NCBI GenBank assembly: GCA_022009975.1
Contig: CP091733.1
Location: 2,214,501 to 2,278,500 of the forward strand
Reading direction: 5' to 3'
DNA length: 64,000 nt
Origin: Phocaeicola vulgatus
GTDB taxonomy: Bacteria > Bacteroidota > Bacteroidia > Bacteroidales > Tannerellaceae
Part shown: positions 1 to 10,659 of the stretch, in pieces
Layout: every line of letters starts with the position of its first letter
How positions within the stretch are numbered: position 1 is the stretch's first letter
Notes under the pieces: model-generated
The model's database searches: none
What the model was told of the DNA's origin: nothing
The model's input: the letters and a program-made list of their open reading frames with translations, nothing else
Made by a program: the position numbers and the translations under genes

Positions 1-1963
1 GTGCCAAGTTGTAACCTTTGGTCTTTACATGACCATGATTTTCGTAGATGCCATATTGCAAGGCTCCATGTTTGCCGATACCCCGCTTGATGAAATCTTT
101 CGTATCGCGGTAGATGAGTGCAGCCTCCACATACCACCCATGCTTGCCGGTTTGCCAGTTGTAGTTCAAATTCAGATTGAAGTTGTCACTCTTCTCAGGA
201 CGCAAATCGGTCTTGCCAGCCTCCAAGTCCTCATCTCCGAAAAGCTCGTCGTTGGTGGGCAGTCTGTAAGCTTTCTCATAAGAAAGTTTAGCTTGCAGGT
301 TCTTAATAATATGATAGGAGCCAGCAGCCCCATAACCAAGGGCACTCACCTGTTTGGATTGTTTCACATAATTACCCACGCCATCGGTATTCCCCGAAAT
401 GGCACCTTCGCTGTGTTGATTATAATACTTTATGAATGCGGTAGCATTCCAGCGGTCGGAAGGTACGATTTTGTAGGCCAAACCGGAGATCTCCTTGCGG
501 GTAAGCTTTGGAATATTGAAAGAGGTCAACGCTGACGATGTACCAATGTAACTCCGGCTGGTACGACGAAAACCGCTGTGCACATGATTGAACGAAACCG
601 AATGCACCTTGCCGAAACGATGGTTGATGCTGGCGGTGACATTCCAATTCTGGTTCTTCTGCTCGCTATTCTGATACGATTGTTCGCCCTGGCTTTCCTT
701 CGTGTAATATTGTCCATACCAGTTATAATAGCGGGCTGTTGTATCCACATTGTAGGTGATATTATGGTTGTAGTTGGCATGCAGCTGCACGTCAAGCCCT
801 TTGACGAACAGGTTGTGTTTGCTATATTCAAACGCTGGCAGCACGGAATATCCGTGACGGTGCTTCTGCCCAAACACTATCTCCTGATAAACACCTGTCT
901 GGATTTCCTTATAGAACTTTGAATAGCCCATGCCCAACCAAAGTCGGTCTGCCCACGGCTTCTCCTTGACTCCCACTTTGCCTATCACTGCTTCGTTATG
1001 AAAAGTGTCATTGAAACGCTTAACACGTTTTATATCCGTCTTGTCAACCGGATGTTTGGTCACAGACCCGTCGGGATTGACAGTAAAGGTCCGTACCCAG
1101 TTGTTGACGTAGTAGTTATTGTCCGAATAGTTTTGGAACGCATTGACCTCATAAAACAGGCCGCTTTTGAGTTTGTGCGAAATGTTGAGGTAGGACTTAT
1201 GCGTGTTAAACGAACCAAAACTATAGGAGGCATCAACAGAAAAGCGATTAACATTCTTCTTGGTCACTACATTCACCACTCCGCCAATAGCATCAGCACC
1301 GAAACCTACAGGAACCACACCCTTATAGACCTCGATACGCTCGGCATAATTAACCGGCAGGTTATTAAGGCTGAATCCCGTACCCGTACCTTCTTGTGGC
1401 ACACCGTCGATAAAGACTTTAATGTGGCGGCCGCTGAAGCCATCCAGCATAATCTGGTTATCCGACCCCACGCCTCCTGCTTCTCTCATTCTCACACCAG
1501 GCAAAGCCGTCAGCGCCTGACCGAGATTTTTGGTGGAGTTCTGTAGCTCCTTTGTATCGACAGCCACTGCGTTGAATGCCGAAGATTTCACCCGGCTCAC
1601 CCCGGACGCTGAAACCGTCACTTCATTTAGTTCATAAGATGTCGGCTTGAGTGTTATATGCAACTTCTGGCGTGAACCTCTTTCGGAAGAAAGGGAAACA
1701 TGCTTCTCCACGGTTTCATATCCGACAGATGAAACTACAAGTACATGTTCGCCTGCGGGGACTTTGAGATGGTAAATGCCTCGCTCATCGGTACTGCACC
1801 CTTGTTGCGTACCCTTCAGTCGAACCGTTGCAAAGTCAACAGGCATCTTTTCCGTATCCAACACCTTGCCCGAAAGGACAATTTGAGACATGGCAGAAGT
1901 TGAGATTATCGCCATCAGCATGATCAAGAGAGTCAATCTATTTTTAATCTTAGTCATAATCAT
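1..1963 (-). CDS. TonB-dependent outer-membrane receptor (partial, C-terminus outside window)
   Basis: About 654 N-terminal residues are visible in one open frame running off the left edge. After a hydrophobic signal peptide comes a carboxypeptidase-regulatory-like beta domain (about residues 25-110), then a TonB plug with readable segments GFSLNNLPVNYAERIEVYKG and GADAIGGVVNVVTKKN, then beta-barrel strands rich in aromatic residues. Receptors of this class import iron chelates, cobalamin or other ligands using TonB energy. The plug lacks the long SusC-type N-terminal extension, so a siderophore/metal or small-ligand receptor is more likely than a glycan SusC; the substrate cannot be read. 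Two in-frame ATGs (1963, 1957) are possible starts. It diverges from the hemerythrin-LuxR regulator across a 223-bp gap, suggesting that regulator may control it. Confidence 0.9.
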   Translation of the reverse strand, partial: MIMTKIKNRLTLLIMLMAIISTSAMSQIVLSGKVLDTEKMPVDFATVRLKGTQQGCSTDERGIYHLKVPAGEHVLVVSSVGYETVEKHVSLSSERGSRQKLHITLKPTSYELNEVTVSASGVSRVKSSAFNAVAVDTKELQNSTKNLGQALTALPGVRMREAGGVGSDNQIMLDGFSGRHIKVFIDGVPQEGTGTGFSLNNLPVNYAERIEVYKGVVPVGFGADAIGGVVNVVTKKNVNRFSVDASYSFGSFNTHKSYLNISHKLKSGLFYEVNAFQNYSDNNYYVNNWVRTFTVNPDGSVTKHPVDKTDIKRVKRFNDTFHNEAVIGKVGVKEKPWADRLWLGMGYSKFYKEIQTGVYQEIVFGQKHRHGYSVLPAFEYSKHNLFVKGLDVQLHANYNHNITYNVDTTARYYNWYGQYYTKESQGEQSYQNSEQKNQNWNVTASINHRFGKVHSVSFNHVHSGFRRTSRSYIGTSSALTSFNIPKLTRKEISGLAYKIVPSDRWNATAFIKYYNQHSEGAISGNTDGVGNYVKQSKQVSALGYGAAGSYHIIKNLQAKLSYEKAYRLPTNDELFGDEDLEAGKTDLRPEKSDNFNLNLNYNWQTGKHGWYVEAALIYRDTKDFIKRGIGKHGALQYGIYENHGHVKTKGYNLA

Positions 1964-2186
1964 TTCAGTATTTTTGTTTTTGGAGTGCAATATTAGTAGC
2001 TATTTCAGATGTGTACAATACGCAAAAATGAGTGTTCAATCATGAACGGTTTTTCGCATCATACTCATTTCAGATTAGTGCCATACTTATTTATAGTGAG
2101 CGAACAGGTTTTCCAAACGACCACTATACCAACATATTAGTATTTTTCATATAGAAAAGGCACAACAAAAGCCCAAGCCCCGGAAC

Positions 2187-3191
2187 ATGAAAGAAAAATC
2201 CATATATTTGTTCCCGGAACTATATATTTTTGTGATGAAACGATTGAAACTCTATGAAGCTGAAGACAAAATGATTGACTTGATCAGCGACAACTATAGT
2301 CTGCTCCAAGCGTTGAACGCCTTTGGCATCCGTCTTGGTTTTGGCGACAAGACCGTAAAAGAGGCGTGCACCGAGCAGAGTGTAGATGCTCATACCTTTC
2401 TTGCCGTTGTCAACTTTATCATCAACGGATATGCCCCCAAGGAGACTGATGACCGTATTTCCGTAAAGACATTATTAGGTTACCTGCGTGCTTCCCATAG
2501 ATATTTTGTCGGCTTTCAGCTTCCCGCAATCAGGCAAAAATTAGAGGATATTTTCAATCAAAAGGATAGTTTGGCCATCCTTATCACACATCTTTATGAC
2601 GAGTATGCCCAGCATATCCAGCGTCACATGAAATATGAGGAGAAGACGCTTTTCCCTTATGTCGAAGCACTGCTCCGGGGCGAACAGATAACGAAATACA
2701 ATGTTGGAATCTTCTCAAAACACCACGGCAACACAACCGACATGTTGCAGGAGTTGAAACGGATTATCATCCAGTATCTGCCAAACGATTGCCTTTCGAA
2801 CAATAAGCTTACCGCCACACTTTATGACATTTATAACAACGAGGAATGGCTTTTGAACCACAGCAAGGTGGAGGATGAAATATTTGTCCCTGCGATACGC
2901 TCCCTCGAAAACAAGATAAAGAGCGACGGCATCACGTCCAAAATCACTGATATGATACGCTCGGTCGAAGGTTGCGAAGCCATATCTGAACGAGAAAAGG
3001 AGATAATTGTCTGCCTGGCTCAAGGGATGTCGAACAAGGAGATTGCCAACCACCTGATTATTTCTGTAAATACGGTGATTACGCACCGTCGCAACATTGC
3101 CAGAAAGCTGAACATCCACTCGGTGGCTGGCCTCACAATTTATGCTATTGCCAACAATCTGATTGACAAAAAATGTTTTTCAAACCTATAG
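2187..3191 (+). CDS. ScdA-like/hemerythrin/LuxR fusion regulator
   Basis: This 334-residue protein has three recognisable parts. Residues about 20-75 resemble the ScdA/RIC N-terminal domain of iron-centre repair proteins. Residues about 105-250 form a hemerythrin-like four-helix bundle with spaced histidines and acids (HIQRHMKYEEKTLFP, KHHGNT, NHSKVEDEIFVP) that normally bind a di-iron centre. The C-terminus (about 265-325) is a LuxR/GerE helix-turn-helix (SEREKEIIVCLAQGMSNKEI, VNTVITHRRNIARKL). A plausible reading is a cytoplasmic regulator sensing oxygen, nitric oxide or iron state through the di-iron site. It is transcribed away from the TonB receptor; control of that receptor is inferred from position only. 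Confidence 0.85.
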   Translation: MKEKSIYLFPELYIFVMKRLKLYEAEDKMIDLISDNYSLLQALNAFGIRLGFGDKTVKEACTEQSVDAHTFLAVVNFIINGYAPKETDDRISVKTLLGYLRASHRYFVGFQLPAIRQKLEDIFNQKDSLAILITHLYDEYAQHIQRHMKYEEKTLFPYVEALLRGEQITKYNVGIFSKHHGNTTDMLQELKRIIIQYLPNDCLSNNKLTATLYDIYNNEEWLLNHSKVEDEIFVPAIRSLENKIKSDGITSKITDMIRSVEGCEAISEREKEIIVCLAQGMSNKEIANHLIISVNTVITHRRNIARKLNIHSVAGLTIYAIANNLIDKKCFSNL

Positions 3192-3759
3192 CACTCCTGA
3201 GTTGTCAGTATGTTTTTTAGGCTGGAAGCTGCGATGTTTCTGTCTTTCCAAGGATTCCTTTTAATGGCATTCTAACGGCGTTTAAACACCGTTTATATTG
3301 CCTGACATTGTCATGTTTAAAGACTTCTTTTACCACTAATACGACTAAAAACGGCAACATTGACACTTTTTAGTCAATAAAGTTTGTAGATTTCTTTCTC
3401 GACAGGAATAAGTTCAATCATATTGTCAGGAAGTATGGTGGTGACAAGTATGCGAAGCAAGACTAATTTCAATGATGTCAAAAATCTAAAAGCCCCCCTG
3501 ATTCCGGGGTTATTTGATTAATTGTTTAATTCGTCCCATTTTAACGGGACACTAATGTTTCATGATATTAAAATAATTTGTCAATGTGAAACTTCGTGGT
3601 TGTGATTGATTCAGGTCTGATGAACAATGCCAACATTGCGGAAATCGGGGCGCACGGCTACAAATACGAATGCGCCCCTTGTTTCATTTTATGCGCTAAC
3701 GCATCGAAACCCATATATGCATATCTGTATTCCTAAAACACAGAAAAACGCAAGTCTAG
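3192..3759. other. Intergenic region without a recognisable gene
   Basis: No convincing coding frame is present. It holds short inverted repeats near 3491-3507 (C-run/G-run) and 3533-3551, and a stronger GC-rich hairpin at 3647-3678 listed separately. The convergent genes on either side suggest it mainly carries transcript ends. Confidence 0.6.
3647..3690 (+). terminator. GC-rich hairpin, probable terminator
   Basis: Perfect 8-bp arms GGGGCGCA (3647-3654) and TGCGCCCC (3671-3678), followed by a T-rich stretch on the plus strand. It lies between convergent genes, 450 bp beyond the regulator, so which transcript it ends is uncertain. Confidence 0.5.
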
Positions 3760-6700
3760 CTACTTTCCCTGCAGCACTTCATACGCATAACGGGCATAGT
3801 GGCCTTGAAGACCTTTTGCATAACGCTCCAACACCGCTTTCCCTATCCCTTCTTTATCGCCGCATAAATAAAGGGCACGGGCCAAATGCAATTCCTTCAA
3901 CGCCATGTTACGGGTAGAAGTATCATTCATGTCAGGCACAGCCTCCCTCCGGGCCTCCACATAGTCCTTGAGCGAATGGCAACGCACTCCCGGAGCAGTC
4001 AACAACATTGCCAGCGTGGGAACAGCCTCCTTGCTGCCTATTGCTTCCGCAGCCTCGGATATGGCACGATAATGCGAGAAATAATCCTCCGGACAGAGAA
4101 GCCTTGCCTTTTCCAAGATCACAGCCAATGACGCAGGGTCTTTCGCATTGCCCAACGCCATGACCAAGGCATCAAGCTTGCTCATGCACATGCCGAACTG
4201 TCCCATGCCCGTATAATGCCAACCTTCGTCCCAGCCCTTTTCCTGGCGGACGGCATTGGCGACGATGGATGCCGCCCCTTTCTCCCCATATAGGCATAAG
4301 ATGCTTGCCAAGACGACCCGGGCTGCGGGATTGCTTGTCTTTGCCAATTGTTCCCGTAGCAAAGGCAAACTGCGCTTCATGTCCGTAAGCAGGATTTCCA
4401 AACCTTCATATTGGTCCGCCACCGCCTGCGCTGCCCGTTTCAATTCGCTATGGCCATAACCCTTAAAAGCCTTATCCGTCAAGACACGTTCCGGCAAATT
4501 GCCAATCTTCACCAAGTGGCGTTGTACCTTCTTGATGTCGATCTGGTGAGGAGTCTTGCCCTCTTTTACACAGAGTGCCGCCAAATAGCCCACCGCATAT
4601 CCTTGGTTCTGCAAACAGGGTTGCATACGGATAACCGGCATCGCATCACGATGGGCACTGACACCCAGCCCGGTCGCCATGATATTCTCCAACCCCTTGG
4701 GCAACAACGCCCGCAAAGGTACGTCCGCATCGTAAATCTTGTGCCGTTTCTCAGGAGGATTCAACGTGAAGTAAGGATCGATTGTCATGCCGTGGGTGTC
4801 GAACGAACTCTTATGATAAGAGATGGTGTCGGCATAGCGGCGATGGCTCAACACATCATAGACCGAGACGGTATAGTCGCCCACCACCCTACGGCGTTCA
4901 CGTGTTTGAGGAATCTTGACCAAGTCAAATTGCTGAGATGATTTATTCTTCGCTTGTACAAATGCACGAGAGATATCCAACACATCCGTATCGTCCACAA
5001 AGAGCCAATCGTTGTTATTATAATAATCGCTCGGAGCCCATTTGCCAGTACCGGCACCTTGGACAGCAACCGTATTTTTCCCAGTATATTCATAACCCGC
5101 ACCAGCAGCAATCGCTATATCAGCACTACCCGTACTATCAATCACTATCTTGGAAAGAACCACAGCTCTTCCTTGCGGAGTTGCCACAACCAAGCCCTTC
5201 ACTTGTCCACCTTCACTCAACGCACCGCAGCCCATCGTACCGAACCACAGTTCTCCTCCGGCTTTAATAACTCCTTACGCAACCATTCCATCTTCCAGTC
5301 AGCAGGGAAACGGTCGTTTTTCTCTGGTCGGCGAGGATGATCAGCAGGAGCCATCTCCAAGACACCTTTGTCCAACATAGCAGAATAGCCTCCGCGGAAA
5401 CCATCCCAATATACACCTATCATTCCCAAAGTACCTAAACCACCTAAGCCATGAAGGTATTCCAAGACGAGAGTCTTCGCTCCTTGGCGAGCTGCAGAGA
5501 TACCGGCAGAAGCACCTGCTACACCTCCTCCCACCACAATGACATCATATTGTCCCAAGACTGGCAATGCACTGGCAGGTGATTCCACCCATCCTTGATT
5601 CAAAATCGGGCGAAGCGGTTGCAATAGTTCTCCTATCGTTCCATAGGAAGAAGCCCGTGCAACAACCTTCTTCACCTCGGCATTGCGAGAAAGCGACAGC
5701 TTGCTCACTTGCTCTGCCACCTGTTCGCCTATCAATTCGCCCAGCCACATAGCCGGTACAGGACGCATAACACGAGCAGTCAACTTTCTGGACAAGTCCG
5801 CTTCCGGTCCTAATATCCAAATCCGGGCGGTCGATTTCGGCGTAAAAGCATCCAAAGGCAAATCACGCAAGGAAGCACCTAACGTTTCGCAATGAGTTTT
5901 ACAAACAATGTTTTGTTTGGGTATATACCATAATCTGTCAGAACTATCCACCTGATCCGCATCCCATAACGACGTACGGATTTGCTGTTCTATCTTTCCA
6001 AGGTCGCATAACTATTGTCTGGCATTGAATAGCGGAACGTATAACGAGTTACGGGATAATGAGCAGAACCAACCTGCAACTCCTTTTTCCAAGGATGAAT
6101 TCCTATGATTTCTTTCGCCTGTTTCGGAGAATTTCCAACGACCGTAAAGTCAAAGTCCTGTTCACCAGATTGGAATGGAGTCCTCTCGGCGTTCAAGAAA
6201 CCAGCCACAACAGCTTCATGCGTAGCATCTATAATCGCCTTGCAACGTATCGCTTCACGACCTGAACGATTGGCTATGACCACACCTGCCGCTTCCCCTG
6301 CAGCATCTACCAACACATTGGTAGCGTAGCTACTGTAAAGAAACTTCACACCGTTATCAATCAACGCATCTTCTAAAGTCTTCTTGACCGCCATCGGAGT
6401 AGGTATGGAAGCAGACTGGAAAATACGTCTTGCCAAAGTCGTCTGCAACTCCTCATCCTTTTCACGTTCGTAGAGATGCGAAGCACATACCTCCTCACCT
6501 AAATAGGGCAAATCACACACCAAATAAACTTGACTTCCACTTTTTGCCGCAGCTACTGCCGCAGCCACTGCACGGGCACTTCCTCCCACTACAACAATGT
6601 CCGTTTCTTCAATAAGCGGAATCTTACGTCCGCTTTCATAAGCAAATGCTTCATCCGGCAAAGCTGGTTTTACCACAGCCTTTGCTTCATGCATGCTACC

Positions 6701-6760
6701 AATGGAAGCAAATGCCCCACCAATGGCGGTTACTTTCAAAAAATCGCGCCGTGTCAACAT
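3760..6760 (-). CDS. Secreted FAD-dependent oxidoreductase, large form (two frameshifts)
   Basis: The protein starts with a twin-arginine-like signal (MLTRRDFLKVTAIGGAFASI), so it is probably exported folded with its cofactor. Two dinucleotide-binding regions are visible: IVVVGGSARAVAAAVAAAKSG near residue 55 and YDVIVVGGGVAGASAGISAA near residue 390; both fit the FAD_oxidored family. The C-terminal part is helical and repeat-like. The frame breaks near 5998 (run GGAAAG) and near 5262; each break is repaired by one added base, giving 1001 codons. It is the last gene of the minus-strand SusC/SusD operon, 24 bp after the other oxidoreductase. The substrate is unknown; oxidation of a sugar or sugar-linked group is an inference from context. 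Confidence 0.75.
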
Positions 6761-6784
6761 AGTATATTAAAGTATTTGTTTGAA

Positions 6785-8787
6785 TTATTCTTTCGGCACC
6801 AAAAGTATGGCATCAGCAAAGATAGCACCTTTAGATCTTTTCCCTTGCACAGTCACTTCTGAATTTCTAAATCCTTTTTCAAAATGATAAGTTCCTAAGC
6901 TTACCCATTCCCCTTTGTGCATACGCGGTTGGATTTTAGCTTGCTTCAGACCATCCATACTTTTTATATCGAAAGAGAGTTGTTCCGGTAAATTTTCATC
7001 AGCCAACGCCGTGCAATAGAAATAAACAGTATAATCATGGCTCTGCTTTACAACAGGCATGAAAGTAAACGAAGAAGAGCCCTGTTCATTATCCGACCAT
7101 TTATAACTACTCTTATAATGACCACCTTCCTTTTTTGTCCAACGGCCTTTGCTGTAAACTTTGTCTATATTGCTATCATCAACTAATATTTCCGGAATAG
7201 AACCATCTAAATAAGGATTATCCCTTAAAGTTTTACGCAGTTGATTAATATCCACCAGCTGTACAGGACACTGCTGTTCTATCGCCATACATGCAGCCAC
7301 TGCTGCAGATTGACCTAATACCATAAAGACAGGTTCCATACGTATAGAACCAAAAGCTATATGGGTAGATGATACACAAACAGGCACCAACAAATTCGTA
7401 CACTCATCATGTTTAGGAGTGATGCTCCGATAAGAAATCGGATAAGGAGGGAAACCATGATATTGCACATCTCCTTCATTTTTCACCATACCATTGGTAA
7501 CAATACGTTGGCAATTATGGGAATCCATTCCATAAGCAGCCATACCGATTGCATCACCCACCGTCTCCTCGCCTTGGCAATTCTTTTGCGTCATCACATA
7601 TTCTCCCACCATGCGGCGAGCTTCTCGCACGTAAAGTTGTGTCGGGAAATTATCATTATCCACAAACTCATCTTTTGCCCAACCAAAATCACTTACCCGC
7701 TTCCTTAAAGCTTCCGGCAAACGATTGTCATGTGAAAGGAAATAGAGTAAACCTTTGGTATATTCAACATGTTCTTTCCATATCTTAGCCCTTGTATCGT
7801 AATCTCCATCGGGATATTCATAATTCATACCTATCATATCTGTAGACAAGGTCCACAGTTGTTTACATCATATTTATTCTCCGGCATCAACCCCCAATTA
7901 AAAATCAAATAATGGTTCATGTTCGATCCCATTTTGCGGACTGCACGAGCTAATAACTCATATTTTGTCGAATCATAACTTTCCGGTCTTACAAACGGTA
8001 GCTGGTTATCTTTATTGTCAGTCAAACATAACCTGAAGTTATACGCTTGAACCAATCTATCCCCTGTACCATCCTTCTTCAGTGTTTGTTTTTGGATTCC
8101 CCAACAAAGGCCACTGGTAGAATCTCCTTCTACGACATAAGGATCGATTCCATCAGGGAATTGATGGGCATACAATAGTTGCACGCCATCCAAAGTTTCA
8201 TCATAGTCGGAATTATCTTCACGCCCCACTACATAAGAAACACCCGCACGAGCCATCAAATCTCCTTCATAGGAACAATCTATAAACTCTTTCGCTTTAA
8301 TCGCAACCAAAGGCTCTCCTAAAGGGCTCTGAGAATCCTCCAATATAATTGATTTTATTTCTTTGTTTCGTACCTCCGCTTTCGTAATACGACGATAGTA
8401 CATCACGTCTAAATCAGCATCTTCCACAAAACGGTTCATAGATTTCGTGGCCACACTGGGTGGAAATGTCCACTGCTCAAATTTACCGTAATGTTCTCCT
8501 ACTCTACGATAAAACAGGCGAGCTAAACCTGTAACAGCATATTTATTGCCAATGTCAGTCATACCCAATCCCCCCGTTGTCATGCCACCTAAATACTTAC
8601 CCGGTTCGATCAACAGAACAGTTTTTCCCATTTGCTTAGCTGAATATGCAGCAACAACGCCTGAGGATGTTCCTCCATAGACACAAACATCCACCTCCTT
8701 AACTTGAGAAAGAGAGGGAGCCTCCCCTCTTTGCTGGCAAGCAAACAGAGAGGAAGCTAATACTATAATAAAAATACCCAATTTCAT
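6785..8787 (-). CDS. FAD-dependent oxidoreductase lipoprotein (one frameshift)
   Basis: The N-terminus is a lipoprotein signal (lipobox near LASSLFAC), so it should be anchored in a membrane facing the periplasm or surface. A Rossmann FAD motif follows (VDVCVYGGTSSGVVAAYSAK), then GKYLGGMTTGGLGMTD, typical of the FAD_oxidored family; the C-terminal 150 residues look like a beta-rich accessory domain. Frame is lost near 7848; adding one base (toward NCGPLSTDMIGMN) restores 668 codons. It follows SusD by 18 bp and precedes the second oxidoreductase by 24 bp, so the three are almost certainly cotranscribed. Function on a glycan-derived substrate is inferred from context. Confidence 0.78.
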
Positions 8788-8805
8788 TTGTGCTAAAAGA
8801 ATAAA

Positions 8806-10643
8806 TTAGTAACCATCATTCTGGCTCAAATTTGGATTCACTAAGATATCATTTGCTGGAATAGGCCACAAATAGTTCTTCTTCGCATCGAACGACATCT
8901 TATAAAAGGTAGTGATGTACCCGGCAGTTTCCATCGGAGAAAGATCAGGCAAACCATTCTCATCAACGGTTGGAATACCACCGATAGGATAATTACCCTC
9001 ATCCCAGTTCTTCAACAATGTCATAAAGTCTGGAGACAATTCAACATTGGACTCCGCACCGGTCAAGCCGTTCCAAGAAGCCGATCCGGACCAAGCACGT
9101 GGCAAATAGTACATGGACTTGTCGTATGCTTTCTCTGCAATGCGCCAGCGCAACAAGTCGCGGTAACGAAGACCTTCGAATGCAAACTCAGAACGACGTT
9201 CCATGCGGATGATTTTACGCAAAGCGGCTTGGGAAGTAGCTTCTACTTTCGGATAAACAATATCTGTTCCTTCGTATGCACGGGCACGGACTAAGTTGAT
9301 ACTCTTGTCCAAGTCTTCCTGTGTGCACTGTCCTAATTCATTCTTTGCCTCGGCATACGTCAACAGGATTTCAGCATAACGCAAGTATGGATAACAGTTA
9401 TCAGAAGTTCCCCCATAGCTATTATAATCCTTCCAATTGTCCTTGACGTATTTACGAATCATCAACCCATTATAAGCAGAATGCTGGTTGGATGCCTTCG
9501 CATCGTTGTTCAAGACCATCTGCCCGGATGCCACCTCATACACCTTGTTTGCATACGGGCTTGGGTTGTATTCATATCCCAACGTGATATAATCCGGATA
9601 TTTCTCAGGGAAAGTACCATCCACCTTAGACTGCTCATATTCGGCATAGTCAGCTGAATATTTTGTCTTGAACGGCTGGATTGTCGCAGCCAAACGAGGG
9701 TCTCTGTTGGCAAACGGATCCTTCGGATTGTAAAGTGGAGACTGGTCGATAGGTTTACCATCCGTGCATGTATATGAGCAAAACAGTTCCAAAGACGGGC
9801 CTTGGTTGGCATAACCACCTAACTTACGGATGACATAGTTCTTAATGCCTGCAAACAAACCGAATCCCCTCTTCAGAGCCAAATCCCCTTTGAAATAGAA
9901 CATCAACTCGGGAGAGGCGTCGGCCTTGAACAATTCGCCATAATCAGGATGCAAGCTATAGACATTGGAATCCATCACCTTCTTGGCAGCGTCTACCGCA
10001 ACCTGCCAATCGTTATTACAAAGGGCAAAACGGGCTTTCATGCCCAAAGCCGCACCCGCCGTAGGACGTTGTTGCCCGGTGTAAGAAAGCGGCAACAAAG
10101 AAGCCGCCTTGTCCAAGCATTCATAGGCATAAGCCATCACCTCGCTTTTCGGTGAACGGGTTGCCACGTATGCCTCTTCCAAAGTCATGCCTTTGTTCAA
10201 CACACAGTCTCCCCAATAAGTTGCCAATTCACCATAAGCAAAACCAATCATGAAACAAGCTTCACCTTTATACTGGTTTACCTTCTCTTCGCTCACTCCG
10301 GTTGCTGTTCCTTTCTCCAAAGATTCCAGCACTTTTGTAGCACGTGCTATAGCTTTGTAAAGGGCAGTCCAACGTCCGGAAACCGTACCAGACTGTGCCG
10401 TCATTATTCCTAAAGTAAACTCATTGGAGCCGTTCCGGTTCAACAAGTCATCATCCCATTCCAAACCATCTATCGGGAAAAAGTCAGGTCTCCACAAGTC
10501 GTTAAGCGACATCTCTATTTCTGTCGCGTCGTGATACCAGTTTTCACTTGATCCCTCAGACAGCGGGTTCAAGTCCAAGTCAGCGCAAGCCGTAAAACCC
10601 ATCGCCATCAAGCCGACGCATAAACATTTCGTTATTTATTCAT
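8806..10643 (-). CDS. SusD-like glycan-binding lipoprotein (frameshift near start)
   Basis: SusD/RagB proteins are surface lipoproteins that cap a SusC transporter and bind glycan. This one shows ACADLDLNPLSEGSSENWY after the lipobox, TPR-like helices, and the C-terminal RRSEFAFEGLRYRDLLRW block typical of the family. The true start is probably the ATG at 10643: it reads MNK and then shifts at a T run (10635-10637). One added base gives MNKITKCLCVGLMAMGFTAC, a proper lipoprotein signal, and 613 codons. It lies 16 bp after SusC. Confidence 0.92.
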
Positions 10644-10659
10644 ACCAATAATCTCCTAC

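Noticed and set aside
5217..5951. Separate short oxidoreductase gene
   Set aside because: It is the middle part of one long FAD oxidoreductase gene separated by two frameshifts; its apparent start is an internal GTG.
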